Made by a program: the position numbers and the translations under genes
Notes under the pieces: generated by a model
Seen by the model: the letters and a program-made list of their open reading frames with translations, nothing else
What the model was told of the DNA's origin: nothing
The model's database searches: none
Source: Streptomyces cinerochromogenes
Lineage (GTDB): Bacteria > Actinomycetota > Actinomycetes > Streptomycetales > Streptomycetaceae
Length of the DNA stretch: 64,000 nucleotides
Assembly (NCBI RefSeq): GCF_014648635.1
Contig: NZ_BMRM01000003.1
Location: 1-64,000 of the forward strand
Direction: 5' to 3'
Part shown: one piece after another, positions 9,959 to 18,816 of the stretch
Position numbering within the stretch: position 1 is the stretch's first letter
How the letters are laid out: every line of letters begins with the position of its first letter

Positions 9959-11473
9959 TCAGGGGGTGCGCGGGGGTCTGATCCAGCCCAGAGAGCGTTC
10001 GACGGCCCGCTGCCAGTTCTCGTACTCCGTCTCCCGGTGTTCGGGGTCCATCGCGGGGAGCCACTGGGCGGCCCGGTGCCAGTTGCGGCGGAGGACCTCC
10101 AGGCCGGGCCAGTAGCCGGCGGCGAGACCGGCCGCGTAGGCCGCGCCGAGGGAGACCGTCTCGGCGACCATGGGGCGGACCACGGGCACGCCGAGGACGT
10201 CGGCCACGAACTGCATCAGGAGGTTGTCCGCGGTCATGCCGCCGTCCACCTTGAGCTGCTGGAGGGGCACGGACGAGTCGGCGTTCATGGCGTCGACGAC
10301 CTCCCGGGTCTGCCAGCCGGTGGCCTCCAGGACGGCACGCGCCAGGTGCCCCTTGGTGATGTACGAGGTGAGGCCGACGATCACCCCGCGCGCGTCGCTG
10401 CGCCAGCGCGGGGCGAACAGGCCGGAGAAGGCGGGCACGATGTAACAGCCGCCGTTGTCCTCCACCGTGCGCGCCAGGGTCTCGATCTCCGGGGCGCTGC
10501 TGATCAGGCCCAGGCGGTCGCGGAACCACTGGACGAGGGCGCCGGTGACGGCGATCGACCCCTCCAGGGCGTAGACCGGCGGCCGGTCCCCGATCTGGTA
10601 GGCGACCGTCGTGAGGAGCCCGTGCCGGGACCGTACGAGGTCGCCGCCGGTGTTGAGCAGCAGGAAGCTGCCCGTGCCGTACGTGCACTTGGCCTCGCCG
10701 GGGGAGAAGCAGGTCTGCCCGAACAGCGCGGCCTGCTGGTCACCGAGCGCGGCCGTGATGGAGACGCCGGGCAGCAGCGCGCGGGCCTCGCCGTAGGTCT
10801 CGGCGGACGATCTGATCTCCGGCAGCATCGAGCGCGGCACCCCGAAGAAGTCCAGCAGCTCGTCGTCCCAGGTGAGCGTGCGGATGTTCATCAGCATCGT
10901 ACGGCTGGCGTTGGTCGCGTCCGTGATGTGCAGGCCGCCGTCGGCACCCCCGGTGAGGTTCCAGATCAGCCAGCTCTCCATCGTCCCGAACAGCACCTCG
11001 CCGTCCTTCGCGCGCTGCTCGACGCCCTTGACGTGGTCGAACAGCCACCGGATCCGCAGCGCCGAGAAGTACGTCGAGGGCGGCAGGGCGCACCGGTCCA
11101 GGAAGAACGCCTCGCCGGGACGCACGCGCAGCTCCTCCACGAGCGGTGCCGTGCGGGTGTCCTGCCAGACGATCGCCCGGCCCACCGGGGCCCCGGTCCG
11201 CCGGTCCCACAGCACCGTGGTCTCCCGCTGGTTGGCCAGCCCGATCGCGGCGACCTGCTCCTGGCCGGCACCGGCGTCGGACAGCGCCTCGGGCACGACG
11301 CGCCGCAGGTTCTGCCAGATCTCGACGGCGTCGTGCTCGACCCAGCCCGGCCGGGGGAAGTGCTGCTGGTGCTCCTTCTGCGCGACCGAGACCAGCCGCC
11401 CCCGGTGGTCGAACAGGATGCAGCGGGTCGAGTTGGTGCCCTGATCGATGGACATCACATACCGTTCCACCAT
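9959..11473 (-). CDS. glpK: Glycerol kinase
   Basis: Phosphorylates glycerol to glycerol 3-phosphate with ATP. Full length (504 residues) with the FGGY kinase signatures: [15 protein letters not shown] near the start, [35 protein letters not shown], and [20 protein letters not shown] in the C-terminal lobe. Start ATG 11473 has GGAAGG 11 nt upstream. It lies 44 bp behind the IclR-type regulator on the same strand. Unlike the classical Streptomyces gyl operon, no glycerol facilitator or glycerol 3-phosphate dehydrogenase gene is adjacent, so this is probably a second glycerol kinase or one that relies on another locus. Confidence 0.96.
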   Translation of the reverse strand: MVERYVMSIDQGTNSTRCILFDHRGRLVSVAQKEHQQHFPRPGWVEHDAVEIWQNLRRVVPEALSDAGAGQEQVAAIGLANQRETTVLWDRRTGAPVGRAIVWQDTRTAPLVEELRVRPGEAFFLDRCALPPSTYFSALRIRWLFDHVKGVEQRAKDGEVLFGTMESWLIWNLTGGADGGLHITDATNASRTMLMNIRTLTWDDELLDFFGVPRSMLPEIRSSAETYGEARALLPGVSITAALGDQQAALFGQTCFSPGEAKCTYGTGSFLLLNTGGDLVRSRHGLLTTVAYQIGDRPPVYALEGSIAVTGALVQWFRDRLGLISSAPEIETLARTVEDNGGCYIVPAFSGLFAPRWRSDARGVIVGLTSYITKGHLARAVLEATGWQTREVVDAMNADSSVPLQQLKVDGGMTADNLLMQFVADVLGVPVVRPMVAETVSLGAAYAAGLAAGYWPGLEVLRRNWHRAAQWLPAMDPEHRETEYENWQRAVERSLGWIRPPRTP

Positions 11474-11517
11474 GATCGGGTCTGCCTTCCGACGGGTCGA
11501 GGGGCGGCTGTCCTGGC

Positions 11518-12285
11518 CTACCAGCGGGCGGCTCCCAGGTCTCGGGAGATCGCCCGCGCGGCTTCCCGGATCAGACTGATCAGATGGGGGCGGGGACGGC
11601 CCTGGCCCTCGCAGATCCGCTCGACGGGCCCGGACAGCCCGACGGCACCGACGACGAGGCCGCCGTGCCCCCGGATCGGTGCGGCCAGCCCGGCCTCGCC
11701 CATGCTCATCTCCTGGACCTCAGCGGCCCAGCCGACCTCCCTGACCTCGGTGAGCGCCCGGGCGAGCCGCTCGGGGTCGACCAGGGTGTGCCGGGTGTAC
11801 GCCTCGAGACCCGGCTCGGCGTCCGGTTCGACCGTCGCCGTCCCGAAGGCCAGCAGGACCTTGCCGAGCGAGGAGGCGTGCAGCGGCAGCAGGGAGCCCA
11901 CGTCCAGCGTCTGGAAGGTGTCGTCCGGCCGGAACACGTGGTGGACGATGAGCACCCTGCCCTCCAGCGGGGTGCCGAGGCGCACCGCCTCGCCGCTGCG
12001 GGCGGCCAGTGCGTCGGCCCAGTTGAGGGAGCGCGAGCGCAGCTCGTTGACGTCGAGATAGCTGGTGCCCAGGTGCAGCAGGGCGGCGCCGAGCTGGTAC
12101 TTGCCGGTCGCCGCGTCCTGCTCCACGAAGTCCACGTGCTGCAGCGTGCGCAGGATGCCGTGGGCGGTGCCTTTTGCCAGGCCGAGCGACGCCGCGACCT
12201 CGCCGAGCCCGAGTCGGCGGGGCCCACCGGCGAGCAGGCGGAGGATCGCCGCCGCCCGCTCGATCGACTGGACCGGACCGGCCAT
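11518..12285 (-). CDS. IclR-family regulator, GylR-like
   Basis: A 255-residue regulator with an N-terminal winged helix ([35 protein letters not shown], residues ~7-50) and the C-terminal IclR effector domain, including [12 protein letters not shown] and [22 protein letters not shown]. Immediately upstream of glycerol kinase in the same direction, it is most likely the local glycerol-response regulator, as GylR is for the gyl operon. The candidate operator region is the 189 bp between this gene and the divergent ATPase at 12475. The exact effector (glycerol or glycerol 3-phosphate) cannot be read from sequence. Confidence 0.92.
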   Translation of the reverse strand: MAGPVQSIERAAAILRLLAGGPRRLGLGEVAASLGLAKGTAHGILRTLQHVDFVEQDAATGKYQLGAALLHLGTSYLDVNELRSRSLNWADALAARSGEAVRLGTPLEGRVLIVHHVFRPDDTFQTLDVGSLLPLHASSLGKVLLAFGTATVEPDAEPGLEAYTRHTLVDPERLARALTEVREVGWAAEVQEMSMGEAGLAAPIRGHGGLVVGAVGLSGPVERICEGQGRPRPHLISLIREAARAISRDLGAARW

Positions 12286-12474
12286 GAGGCGAGCCTATTA
12301 CCGCGGCGGACGCTTCGCCCCGCGGGCGGGACGACGCCTGCGCGCCCCGGACGTTCGGTAATGCCGACCGCCGTTCATTGACCAGACCGATTTGTCTCCA
12401 TAGCGTGCATGAGAGCCCGCAACGGCGCCCTGAGTGAGCGACCCGCCGGGCAGCACAGACCATCGGGAGAGAAC

Positions 12475-12900
12475 ATGGCGGCACAGCTCAACACGCTGAT
12501 CCGGGCGGCACGCGACCACGTGTGTCCGGTGCCGCCCGTCGCCGGCGCGGTCTCGGCCGTACGCCGACGGGTGGCGGCCGTCCTCGCGGACTGGAGGGTG
12601 TGTCCCGCGATCGTCGAGGACGCGCTGCTCGTGGTGTCGGAGCTGGCCACCAACGCGATCATCCACGCCCGGCCGCCGGCCGAGCTGCGGGTGTCGTGGA
12701 CCGGCGGCGAGGGCGACGGGGTGCTGCGGGTCGAGGTGACCGACGCGGGAGCCGCGCGACCGGCGGGTCAGCCGCTCAGCGGCATCGACCCGGACGAGCA
12801 CGGACGGGGCGAGTCGATCGTCCACGCCCTGGCGGCCCGTCACGGCATACGGCTCCACTCCGGCGGGGTCACCCGCTGGGCGGAGCTGGCCGCGGCCTGA
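12475..12900 (+). CDS. ATP-binding protein, anti-sigma/RsbW-like HATPase
   Basis: A 141-residue single-domain HATPase of the SpoIIAB/RsbW superfamily. The N box is intact in ELATNAIIHA (about residues 57-66), the G1 box is VEVTDAG and the G2 region is GRGESIVHALA. ATG 12475 is taken as start because GGGAGA lies 5 nt upstream; the same frame stays open to 12409. Such proteins bind sigma factors or phosphorylate anti-anti-sigma proteins. Its 3' end overlaps by 61 bp the end of the convergent SpoIIE phosphatase gene, an antisense arrangement that may balance the two. Confidence 0.87.
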   Translation: MAAQLNTLIRAARDHVCPVPPVAGAVSAVRRRVAAVLADWRVCPAIVEDALLVVSELATNAIIHARPPAELRVSWTGGEGDGVLRVEVTDAGAARPAGQPLSGIDPDEHGRGESIVHALAARHGIRLHSGGVTRWAELAAA

Positions 12901-14102
12901 AGCGCGCTCCCGGTGCCCGGCGGCGCGCAGACGGCCTCCTCCGCGGTCTTCCGCCCGGCCTCCGCCGCGGGCTTCCGCCGGAGCAGGAGCAGCGCGGCGT
13001 CGTCGTGCAGCCGGCCGCCCACATGCGCCAGCAGCTCGTCATGGAGCGCGGTGAGCGTGCGGGCCGGCTCCTCGCCCGCATGCCGGGCCACACCGTCGGC
13101 CAGCGGATAGAACTCCCGCGCGGCGTTGCGGGCCTCGGTGACCCCGTCGGTGTACAGCAGCAGCTGGTCGCCCGTCCCGAAGGGCAGGCGCTGCAGACGC
13201 GGAGCCTGACCCGACAGGGCGCGCAGGCCGAGGGGCGGCGCGGGACGGGCGGTCTCCACCGCCCCGATCTCCCCGGACGCCGATATCAGCAGCGGCGGCG
13301 CGTGTCCGCAGTTCACCATCTCCAGGTGCCCCGGTCGGGGGCAGCCGGCGACCACGGCGGTGACGAAGTCGTCCGGCTCCAGGTTGCGGGCCAGGCTCCG
13401 CTCGATCCGGCCGACGACGGAGAGCAGGTCGGGCTCGTCGTGGGCGGCCTCGCGGAACACCCCGAGCACGAGCGCGGCGGTCCCGACGGCGGGCAGCCCC
13501 TTGCCGCGTACGTCGCCGACGATCAGCCGGACACCGTGCGGGGTGGACACCAGGGCGTACAGGTCGCCGCCGATGCGGGCCTCGGCCGCCGCGGCGCTGT
13601 AGCGGACGGCCACCTGGAACGGGCCGACGGTCTCCGGGACGGGCTGGAGCAGGGCCTGCTGGGCGGCCTCGGCGACCGAGCGGACGGCCGCGAGGACCCG
13701 TTCCCGGCGGCCGCGCAGCGCACTGGCCAGCCCGCTCGCCGCGGTGACCGCCAGCAGGGCGGACTGGACGGCCGCAAGGTCGTGGGCGGGAGCCCCGTGC
13801 GCGACACCCAGCGCCGCGCCCGTCGCCGCGGCGAGGAGACCGGCGCCGAGGACACCGAGTGGACCGTTGGTGGTGGCCGCCAGCGCGGGGCCGGCCGCCA
13901 GCAGCGGCAGCCAGACCATCCCCGCGCCTCCGGCCACGTCGGCCAGGACGACGGCGGCGACGACCAGCACCGGCAGTACGTGCGTGCACGCGGCCGGCTG
14001 CCCGCCCAGCCGTCGGCGGACCGGCCCGCAGGCCTCCGCCACACGGTTCCTGCGCAGCCGTGTGGGTGCGGGGTCGCCACCAGTGTGTCGGGCCTCGCTC
14101 AT
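12840..14102 (-). CDS. Membrane SpoIIE-family PP2C serine phosphatase
   Basis: A 420-residue protein with about four N-terminal hydrophobic segments (residues ~40-125, e.g. LPVLVVAAVVLADVAGGAG and LGVLGAGLLAAATGAALGV), a short coiled linker, and a C-terminal PP2C domain. Metal-binding Asp motifs are visible: RIGGDLYAL, LIVGDVRGKGLPAVG, and HDDAALLLLR near the end. These phosphatases dephosphorylate anti-anti-sigma proteins and release SigB-type sigma factors. ATG 14102 is the first Met after a weak GGACGAGATC site. Its position opposite an RsbW-like gene and ~8 kb from a SigB-family sigma factor suggests a stress-signalling set, though not an operon. Confidence 0.9.
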   Translation of the reverse strand: MSEARHTGGDPAPTRLRRNRVAEACGPVRRRLGGQPAACTHVLPVLVVAAVVLADVAGGAGMVWLPLLAAGPALAATTNGPLGVLGAGLLAAATGAALGVAHGAPAHDLAAVQSALLAVTAASGLASALRGRRERVLAAVRSVAEAAQQALLQPVPETVGPFQVAVRYSAAAAEARIGGDLYALVSTPHGVRLIVGDVRGKGLPAVGTAALVLGVFREAAHDEPDLLSVVGRIERSLARNLEPDDFVTAVVAGCPRPGHLEMVNCGHAPPLLISASGEIGAVETARPAPPLGLRALSGQAPRLQRLPFGTGDQLLLYTDGVTEARNAAREFYPLADGVARHAGEEPARTLTALHDELLAHVGGRLHDDAALLLLRRKPAAEAGRKTAEEAVCAPPGTGSALQAAASSAQRVTPPEWSRMP

Positions 14103-14200
14103 GATCTCGTCCGCAGTCCTCGTGTGTAGGGGATGCACACCCGGAATGTCCGTTTCATCAAGCAAACGGGCCGGGACGGGCACCCACAAGGAGCGGGTTT

Positions 14201-14959
14201 TCAGATAGTGAGCGAGAGGCTCCGGGTGATGCGGCTCGCGACAGGGAGCAGACGGGCCCGTATCTCCTGGATGCGGTCCCGGCGCTCCACCGGCAGGGAG
14301 ACGCCCAGGGAGCCGACGGTGTCCCCGCGGTAGACGGGCACCGCCACGCACACGGTGCCGAGTGAGTACTCCTCCAGGTCCGTGACGGCCGGGGCCAGCG
14401 GGGGCGACTCGATCCTGCGGAGCAGCTCCGGAACGCTGGTGATCGTCCGGGGTGTGAGATCGGCGAGGTGGTGCCGGGAGAGGTAGTCCCGGCGGGCGTC
14501 CGATTCCAGCTCCCGCAGCACGGTCTTGCCCAGAGCGGTCGCGTGTCCGGCGTCCTCGAACCCCACCCAGAGGTCCACCCGCGGGGTGCGCGGGCTGTCG
14601 ACGATCTCGGCGACCCTGATCTCGCCTTCCTCGTAGAACGTGAGGTACGCGGCGCTGGACAGCTCGTCGCGCAGGGCGTTCAGCGTCGGGCGCACCCGGC
14701 TGAGCAGCGTCTGGGTGGCGCCCGCGGTGTGCAGGGACTTCAGCCTGTCGCCCAGGACGAAGCCGCCGTCGTCCAGTTTCCGCACGTAGCCGTCGTGGAC
14801 CAGGGTGCGCAGCAGGTGGTAGGCGGTGGCCAGGGGCAACCCGGTCTCCCGTGCCAGCTGTTTCGCCGGCGCGCCGTTCTCGTGCTCGCTCACCGCCTCC
14901 AGCAACCGGAACGCCCGCTGCACGGAGGTGATGAGGGTGGGCCCGTCCAGAGCACCCAT
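14201..14959 (-). CDS. IclR-family transcriptional regulator
   Basis: A 252-residue regulator from ATG 14959. The winged helix is visible as TSVQRAFRLLEAVSEH, then AKQLARETGLPLATAYHLLRTLVHDGYV. The effector domain contains DAGHATALGKTVL and EEYSLGTVCVAVPVYRGDTVGSLGVSLP. It lies between the SpoIIE gene and the EamA transporter on the same strand, 98 bp upstream of the former, with no obvious catabolic partner. Target and effector are unknown. Confidence 0.9.
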   Translation of the reverse strand: MGALDGPTLITSVQRAFRLLEAVSEHENGAPAKQLARETGLPLATAYHLLRTLVHDGYVRKLDDGGFVLGDRLKSLHTAGATQTLLSRVRPTLNALRDELSSAAYLTFYEEGEIRVAEIVDSPRTPRVDLWVGFEDAGHATALGKTVLRELESDARRDYLSRHHLADLTPRTITSVPELLRRIESPPLAPAVTDLEEYSLGTVCVAVPVYRGDTVGSLGVSLPVERRDRIQEIRARLLPVASRITRSLSLTI

Positions 14960-15071
14960 AGCCCCAGGTTGCCCTCGGCACCTGGCAGGGGCAAGGCCGG
15001 GCTCGCCCCGGGCGCCGGCCACCCCCTCGTCGGCACCGCGCCGGCCACCCCCGACCGCACCGCGCGGGCCT

Positions 15072-15128
15072 GTCCCCACCACCCGGACCCGTCCCCACCA
15101 CCCGGACCCGTCCCCACCGCCCCGGCCC
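15072..15128. repeat. Three 19-bp tandem repeats
   Basis: Units starting at 15072, 15091 and 15110 share GTCCCCACCACCCGGACCC; the third is diverged. They fill the spacer between the EamA gene's stop (15130) and the IclR start. Period 19 is not a multiple of 3, so not a coding repeat. Confidence 0.75.
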
Positions 15129-15129
15129 G

Positions 15130-16074
15130 TCACCGCCGCGTGGCGATGCTCGCCGCGTTGGCCGTCACCACCGCCGTGATGCCCGCCCACTCCCCGGGAC
15201 CCAGGCTCTGGCCGAGGACGGCCCAGCCGGCCAGGGCCGCGAGGACCGGGTTGACGCTCATGAAGAGGCCGAACGTCTGCGCCGGGACGTGGCGCAGGGT
15301 CAGGAGGTCGGTCAGGTAGGGCACGGCCGACGAGAGGACGCCGGCTGCCACCGCGCACAGCAGGGCGGCGGCCGTCGGCGGGTGCGCGGTGACCACGGCC
15401 GCGCCGACGGGGAGGAAGGCCAGCGCGGACACCGCCGAGGCCGCCGCCGCGCCCTGTGCCCCGGGGACGCGCCGCCCGACGACCCGGTTGAGCAGGATGT
15501 ACGACGCCCAGCAGCCCGCGGCGACCAGGCCCAGCGCCATCCCGGCGTAGTCGGCGGACGGGCGCGGACGCATCAGCACCACGACTCCGGCCCCGGCCAG
15601 CAGCGCGCACCCCGCGTCCAGCCGCCGCCGGGACCCGGCCAGCGCGATCGTCAGCGGCCCGAGGAACTCCAGTGTCACGGCGAGCCCCAGACCGATCCGG
15701 TCGACGGCGCTGTACAGGCTGAGGTTCATGGTGCCGAAGACCCCGCCGAGCAGCAGCACCGGCCACCACTGCCGCCAGGTGAAGCCGCGCAGCCGGGGAC
15801 GGGCGACGGCGAGCAGGACGAGCGCGGCGACATACTGCCGTACCGCCACCACGCCGACCGGCCCGAGAACGGGGAAGGCCAGCGCGCCGACGGCGGCGCC
15901 GGTCTGGTTGGACAGCCCGCTGCCGGCCATGGCGGCCACTCCGGCCGGCCGCCGGGACCGCGGAGTCGCCCCCCTGGTCGCAGGTGTGGTCAAGGACCCG
16001 GCCGTGCCCGGGTGTTCGAGTGCGCGTCGCATGTCCTTGATCGTGCGCGCCCCCCGCACTTGCGGGAAATGCAT
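15130..16074 (-). CDS. EamA/RhaT-family (DMT) transporter
   Basis: About 314 residues with ten hydrophobic segments in the two-repeat EamA pattern (e.g. VGVVAVRQYVAALVLLAVA; WPVLLLGGVFGTMNLSLYSA; AGMALGLVAAGCWASYILLN; FGLFMSVNPVLAALAGWAVL). DMT proteins export amino acids or metabolites across the inner membrane. The start is uncertain: ATG 16074 has AGGAG only 1 nt away and ATG 16032 has AAGGA nearby; the first transmembrane helix begins well after both. Divergent LysR gene 27 bp away suggests regulation by it. Confidence 0.88.
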   Translation of the reverse strand: MHFPQVRGARTIKDMRRALEHPGTAGSLTTPATRGATPRSRRPAGVAAMAGSGLSNQTGAAVGALAFPVLGPVGVVAVRQYVAALVLLAVARPRLRGFTWRQWWPVLLLGGVFGTMNLSLYSAVDRIGLGLAVTLEFLGPLTIALAGSRRRLDAGCALLAGAGVVVLMRPRPSADYAGMALGLVAAGCWASYILLNRVVGRRVPGAQGAAAASAVSALAFLPVGAAVVTAHPPTAAALLCAVAAGVLSSAVPYLTDLLTLRHVPAQTFGLFMSVNPVLAALAGWAVLGQSLGPGEWAGITAVVTANAASIATRR

Positions 16075-16088
16075 GCTCCTGCGGATCT

Positions 16089-16103
16089 ATACGATGAGCG
16101 TAT
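16089..16103. promoter_or_regulatory. ATACG-N5-CGTAT palindrome overlapping the LysR start
   Basis: Perfect 5-bp arms in the 27-bp gap between the divergent EamA and LysR genes; the right arm covers the LysR ATG. The size and location suit an autoregulatory LysR box that also covers the EamA promoter. Confidence 0.45.
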
Positions 16104-16962
16104 GCACCCTGACGTCGATCTGCGCCAGTTGCGCTGCCTCGTGGCCATCGTCGACGAGGGCTCCTTCACGGACGCGGCGATCGCCCTGGGCGTCTCCCAG
16201 GCCGCCGTCTCCCGTGGGCTCGCCTCGCTCGAACGCGCTCTGGGCGTACGGCTGCTCAGGCGCACCTCCCGCGAGGTGACGCCCACCGCCGCCGGCGTGC
16301 GCGTGGTGGCGCAGGCCCGCCGGGTGCTCGCGGACGTGTCCGAGCTGGTGCGCGAGGCCACCTCCGGGCACGCCCGGCTGCGCGTCGGCTACGCCTGGTC
16401 CGCGCTGGGCCGGCACACGGTCGCCTTCCAGCGGCGCTGGAGCGCCGCCCACCACGACACCGAGCTGCACCTGGTCCGCGTCAACTCGCCCTCCGCCGGG
16501 CTCGCCGAGGGTGCCTGCGACCTCGCCGTGGTCCGCAGGCCGCCGGACGACCGGCGCTTCGAGACCGCCATCGTCGGACTGGAGCGCCGGCTGTGCGCGC
16601 TGGCCGCCGACGACCCGCTCGCGCGGCGCCGTTCCCTCCGGCTCGCCGACCTCGCCGACCGGGTGCTGCTCGTGGACCGCCGTACCGGTACGGCCACCCC
16701 CGAGCTGTGGCCGGCGGAGGCCCGGCCCGTCACCGAGGACACCCGTGACGTCGACGACTGGCTGACCGTCATCGCGGCCGGGCGGGGCGTCGGGGTGACC
16801 GCGGAGGCGACGGCGTACCAGTACCCGAGGCCCGGCATCGTCTACCGGCCGGTGCGCGACGCCGAGCCCGTCGCCGTACGGCTCGCCTGGTGGCGCGACG
16901 ACCCCCACCCCGGCTTCCAGGCGGTGCTCGAACTGCTCACCGAGCTGTACCGCACCGGCTGA
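16102..16962 (+). CDS. LysR-family transcriptional regulator
   Basis: A 286-residue LTTR. The N-terminal helix-turn-helix is classic: LRQLRCLVAIVDEGSFTDAA, then LGVSQAAVSRGLASLERALG and LLRRTSREVTPTAAG (residues 7-70). The periplasmic-binding-like effector domain follows from about residue 95. It is divergently placed to the EamA transporter and probably controls it. The gap is so short that its promoter must overlap the transporter's first codons or the gene may be leaderless. Confidence 0.93.
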   Translation: MHPDVDLRQLRCLVAIVDEGSFTDAAIALGVSQAAVSRGLASLERALGVRLLRRTSREVTPTAAGVRVVAQARRVLADVSELVREATSGHARLRVGYAWSALGRHTVAFQRRWSAAHHDTELHLVRVNSPSAGLAEGACDLAVVRRPPDDRRFETAIVGLERRLCALAADDPLARRRSLRLADLADRVLLVDRRTGTATPELWPAEARPVTEDTRDVDDWLTVIAAGRGVGVTAEATAYQYPRPGIVYRPVRDAEPVAVRLAWWRDDPHPGFQAVLELLTELYRTG

Positions 16963-17241
16963 GCACCCCGCGTTCGTGCGGACAAATTTGTTGACCATCT
17001 GGTTTGCGCGGGGGAGCGCCGAAGCGGTCGGAGGCGCGGTCGGCGATCAGACGGTGATCTACGCGACCGTCTCCATCCGCCCCGCCCCGGCGGGCCGGGG
17101 ACCGCCGTCGGCTGGACCTCCGGCATCGCGGCCCCGCGCCCGGCCCGTACGGCCGGCGGATCCCGTGGCGGTCCGGCGTGCACGGCCACCCCGCGCCTAC
17201 CGTCCAGTAATATCCGGCGGCAGACCACCAGAGGAGGAACC
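16963..17241. other. 279-bp intergenic region
   Basis: Between LysR and the DoxX-like gene. It contains one AT-rich patch (about 16980-17005, with AAATTTGTTGACCA) that could be part of a promoter. The rest is high GC with no clear gene, repeat or terminator. Confidence 0.35.
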
Positions 17242-17622
17242 GTGCCCCGGTCCGAACGCTCACCCCTGCTGCTCGCCGGCCTGCTGGCAGCCGCGGGGGT
17301 CGCCCACTTCGCCGCCCCGCGCCAGTTCGACGCGATCGTCCCGCGGGCGCTGCCGGGTTCGCCCCGCGCATGGACGTACGGCAGCGGGGCCGTCGAGCTG
17401 GCCCTCGCGGCCGGGATCGCGGTGCCACGGACCCGGGCGGCGGCCGCGAAGGCGGCGGCCGCCTTCTTCGTCGGTGTGTTCCCGGCGAACGTCCAGATGG
17501 CCGTGGACTGGCGCGACCGGCCGGCACCGCTGCGGGCCGCGTCCCTCGCCCGGCTGCCCCTCCAGCTGCCCCTCGTGCTGTGGGCGCGCGGAGTGGCCCG
17601 GAACGGGGAGGGACAGTCGTGA
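17242..17622 (+). CDS. DoxX-like small membrane protein
   Basis: A 126-residue protein with four hydrophobic segments: SPLLLAGLLAAAGVAHF, SGAVELALAAGIAVP, AAAAFFVGVFPANVQMAVDW and LPLQLPLVLWARG. GTG 17242 has a full AGGAGG 4 nt upstream. Its pattern (HF near the first helix, FPANVQMAVDW) matches the DoxX-like/YphA group seen in actinomycetes. The stop overlaps the GTG of the peroxiredoxin gene by 4 nt, so the two are coupled and probably serve together in redox protection. Confidence 0.82.
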   Translation: MPRSERSPLLLAGLLAAAGVAHFAAPRQFDAIVPRALPGSPRAWTYGSGAVELALAAGIAVPRTRAAAAKAAAAFFVGVFPANVQMAVDWRDRPAPLRAASLARLPLQLPLVLWARGVARNGEGQS

Positions 17623-18086
17623 CCGAGCACCTCGCCGTCGGCGACACCGTCGAGGACTTCGCCCTGCCCGACGAGACGGGCACCACCCGTCGGCTCACCG
17701 AGCTGCTGGCCGACGGTCCGGTCGTCCTCTTCTTCTATCCCGCCGCCCTCACCCCCGGCTGCACCGCCGAGGCCTGCCACTTCCGCGACCTCGCCGCCGA
17801 GTTCGCCGCCGTCGGCGCCCGGCCCGTCGGGATCAGCGGGGACAGCGTCGGCAAGCAGCAGGAGTTCGCCGGCCGGCACGGCCTCGGCATGCCGCTGCTC
17901 TCCGACCCCGACGGCGCGGTCCGCGAGCGGTTCGGCGTCAGACGGGGCTTCTCCCTCGCCCCGACCAAGCGCGTCACCTTCGTGATCGCCCAGGACCGCA
18001 CCGTCCTGGAGGTCGTCCGCAGCGAACTGCGCATGAACACCCACGCCGACCGGGCACTCGCCGCTCTGCGCGCCCACCAGGGCTGA
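17619..18086 (+). CDS. Peroxiredoxin (PrxQ/BCP type)
   Basis: A 155-residue thiol peroxidase reducing hydrogen peroxide and organic peroxides. The peroxidatic Cys is C48 in TPGCTAEACHF and the resolving Cys C53 is five residues on, as in atypical 2-Cys PrxQ/BCP enzymes. The rest of the thioredoxin fold (DFALPDETG at the start, VGISGDSVGKQQEF, PLLSDPDGAVRERFGV) is normal. GTG 17619 has GGGAGGG upstream and overlaps the DoxX-like stop. A 20-bp stem terminator follows at 18178-18220. Confidence 0.95.
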   Translation: MTEHLAVGDTVEDFALPDETGTTRRLTELLADGPVVLFFYPAALTPGCTAEACHFRDLAAEFAAVGARPVGISGDSVGKQQEFAGRHGLGMPLLSDPDGAVRERFGVRRGFSLAPTKRVTFVIAQDRTVLEVVRSELRMNTHADRALAALRAHQG

Positions 18087-18177
18087 AACCGGAGCGTCCC
18101 CGCCGCTCGCCGAACGCAGCGGTCGTCGACGCGTAGGGCACGGCGACCGGGCGGACGGCGGGCGCGCGGCTGCTCAC

Positions 18178-18220
18178 CGGCCACCCGGCCGGCCTGCTGG
18201 GCAGGCCGGCCGGGTGGCCG
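18178..18220. terminator. Strong bidirectional hairpin terminator
   Basis: Perfect 20-bp inverted repeat with a 3-nt loop (TGG), between the convergent peroxiredoxin and cupin genes. No T tract, as is common in Streptomyces. Confidence 0.8.
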
Positions 18221-18260
18221 CGGCGGGATCATCCGGGCCGAGCGGCCCCCGCCCGACGGC

Positions 18261-18695
18261 TTACTCGAACGCGCAGCCCGGGTTCGGCGCGTCCTCCGCG
18301 AACGGCGCGCCGTGCGGCAGCACGTACAGCACCTCGAGGACGAGCGGCGTGTCCCCCAGGTTGCGGCCGATGTGGACGTGGTCCGGGCCGGAGGGCTCCT
18401 TGATCGTCGCGCCCGTCCGGTACACGCCGTCCGAGCCGCAGTCCGCGTCGAAGTGGCTGAGGGTGCCCTGCTTCACGACGCCGTACAGCGGACCGTCGTG
18501 GTAGTGCCAGCCGGTGCCCTGGCCGGGCGGGATCGTTATCTCCCGCAGGGTGTAGTCGGTGCCGTCGACGGTGGTCCGGGCGAGGATCCGGGCCGTCACA
18601 CCGGGCCCCGCCGGGGTCGCCCCGGCCGATCCGCAGGTCAGGATGGCGGCGGCGGTCAGCACGCCGGTCAGGGCGGTGCACAGTGCGGTGCGCAT
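18261..18695 (-). CDS. Secreted cupin-domain protein
   Basis: A 144-residue protein from ATG 18695 (GGAGG 7 nt upstream). An N-terminal Sec signal (MRTALCTALTGVLTAAAIL, cleavage near GSAGA) precedes a single cupin barrel: IPPGQGTGWHYHDGPLYGVV with two metal-type His, and DHVHIGRNLGDTPLVLEVLYVLP with further His residues. The Cys pair (DCGSDG; NPGCAFE) may form an extracellular disulfide. Function unknown; it may bind a small ligand or metal outside the cell. Confidence 0.85.
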   Translation of the reverse strand: MRTALCTALTGVLTAAAILTCGSAGATPAGPGVTARILARTTVDGTDYTLREITIPPGQGTGWHYHDGPLYGVVKQGTLSHFDADCGSDGVYRTGATIKEPSGPDHVHIGRNLGDTPLVLEVLYVLPHGAPFAEDAPNPGCAFE

Positions 18696-18816
18696 GCGGG
18701 AGCCTCCGGGGACGCGGGCGGACACCGTCGCGACCCTAGAGGCACGGCCCGCCCGCCGGGGGCGGAATCCTCAGATCCGGAAAGCCCGGAGACTCAGCGG
18801 CCCCGCGGCAGGGGCC

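Noticed and set aside
18799..18816. 6-bp hairpin at the phosphoesterase gene stop
   Set aside because: Too short in this GC-rich background to call a terminator.
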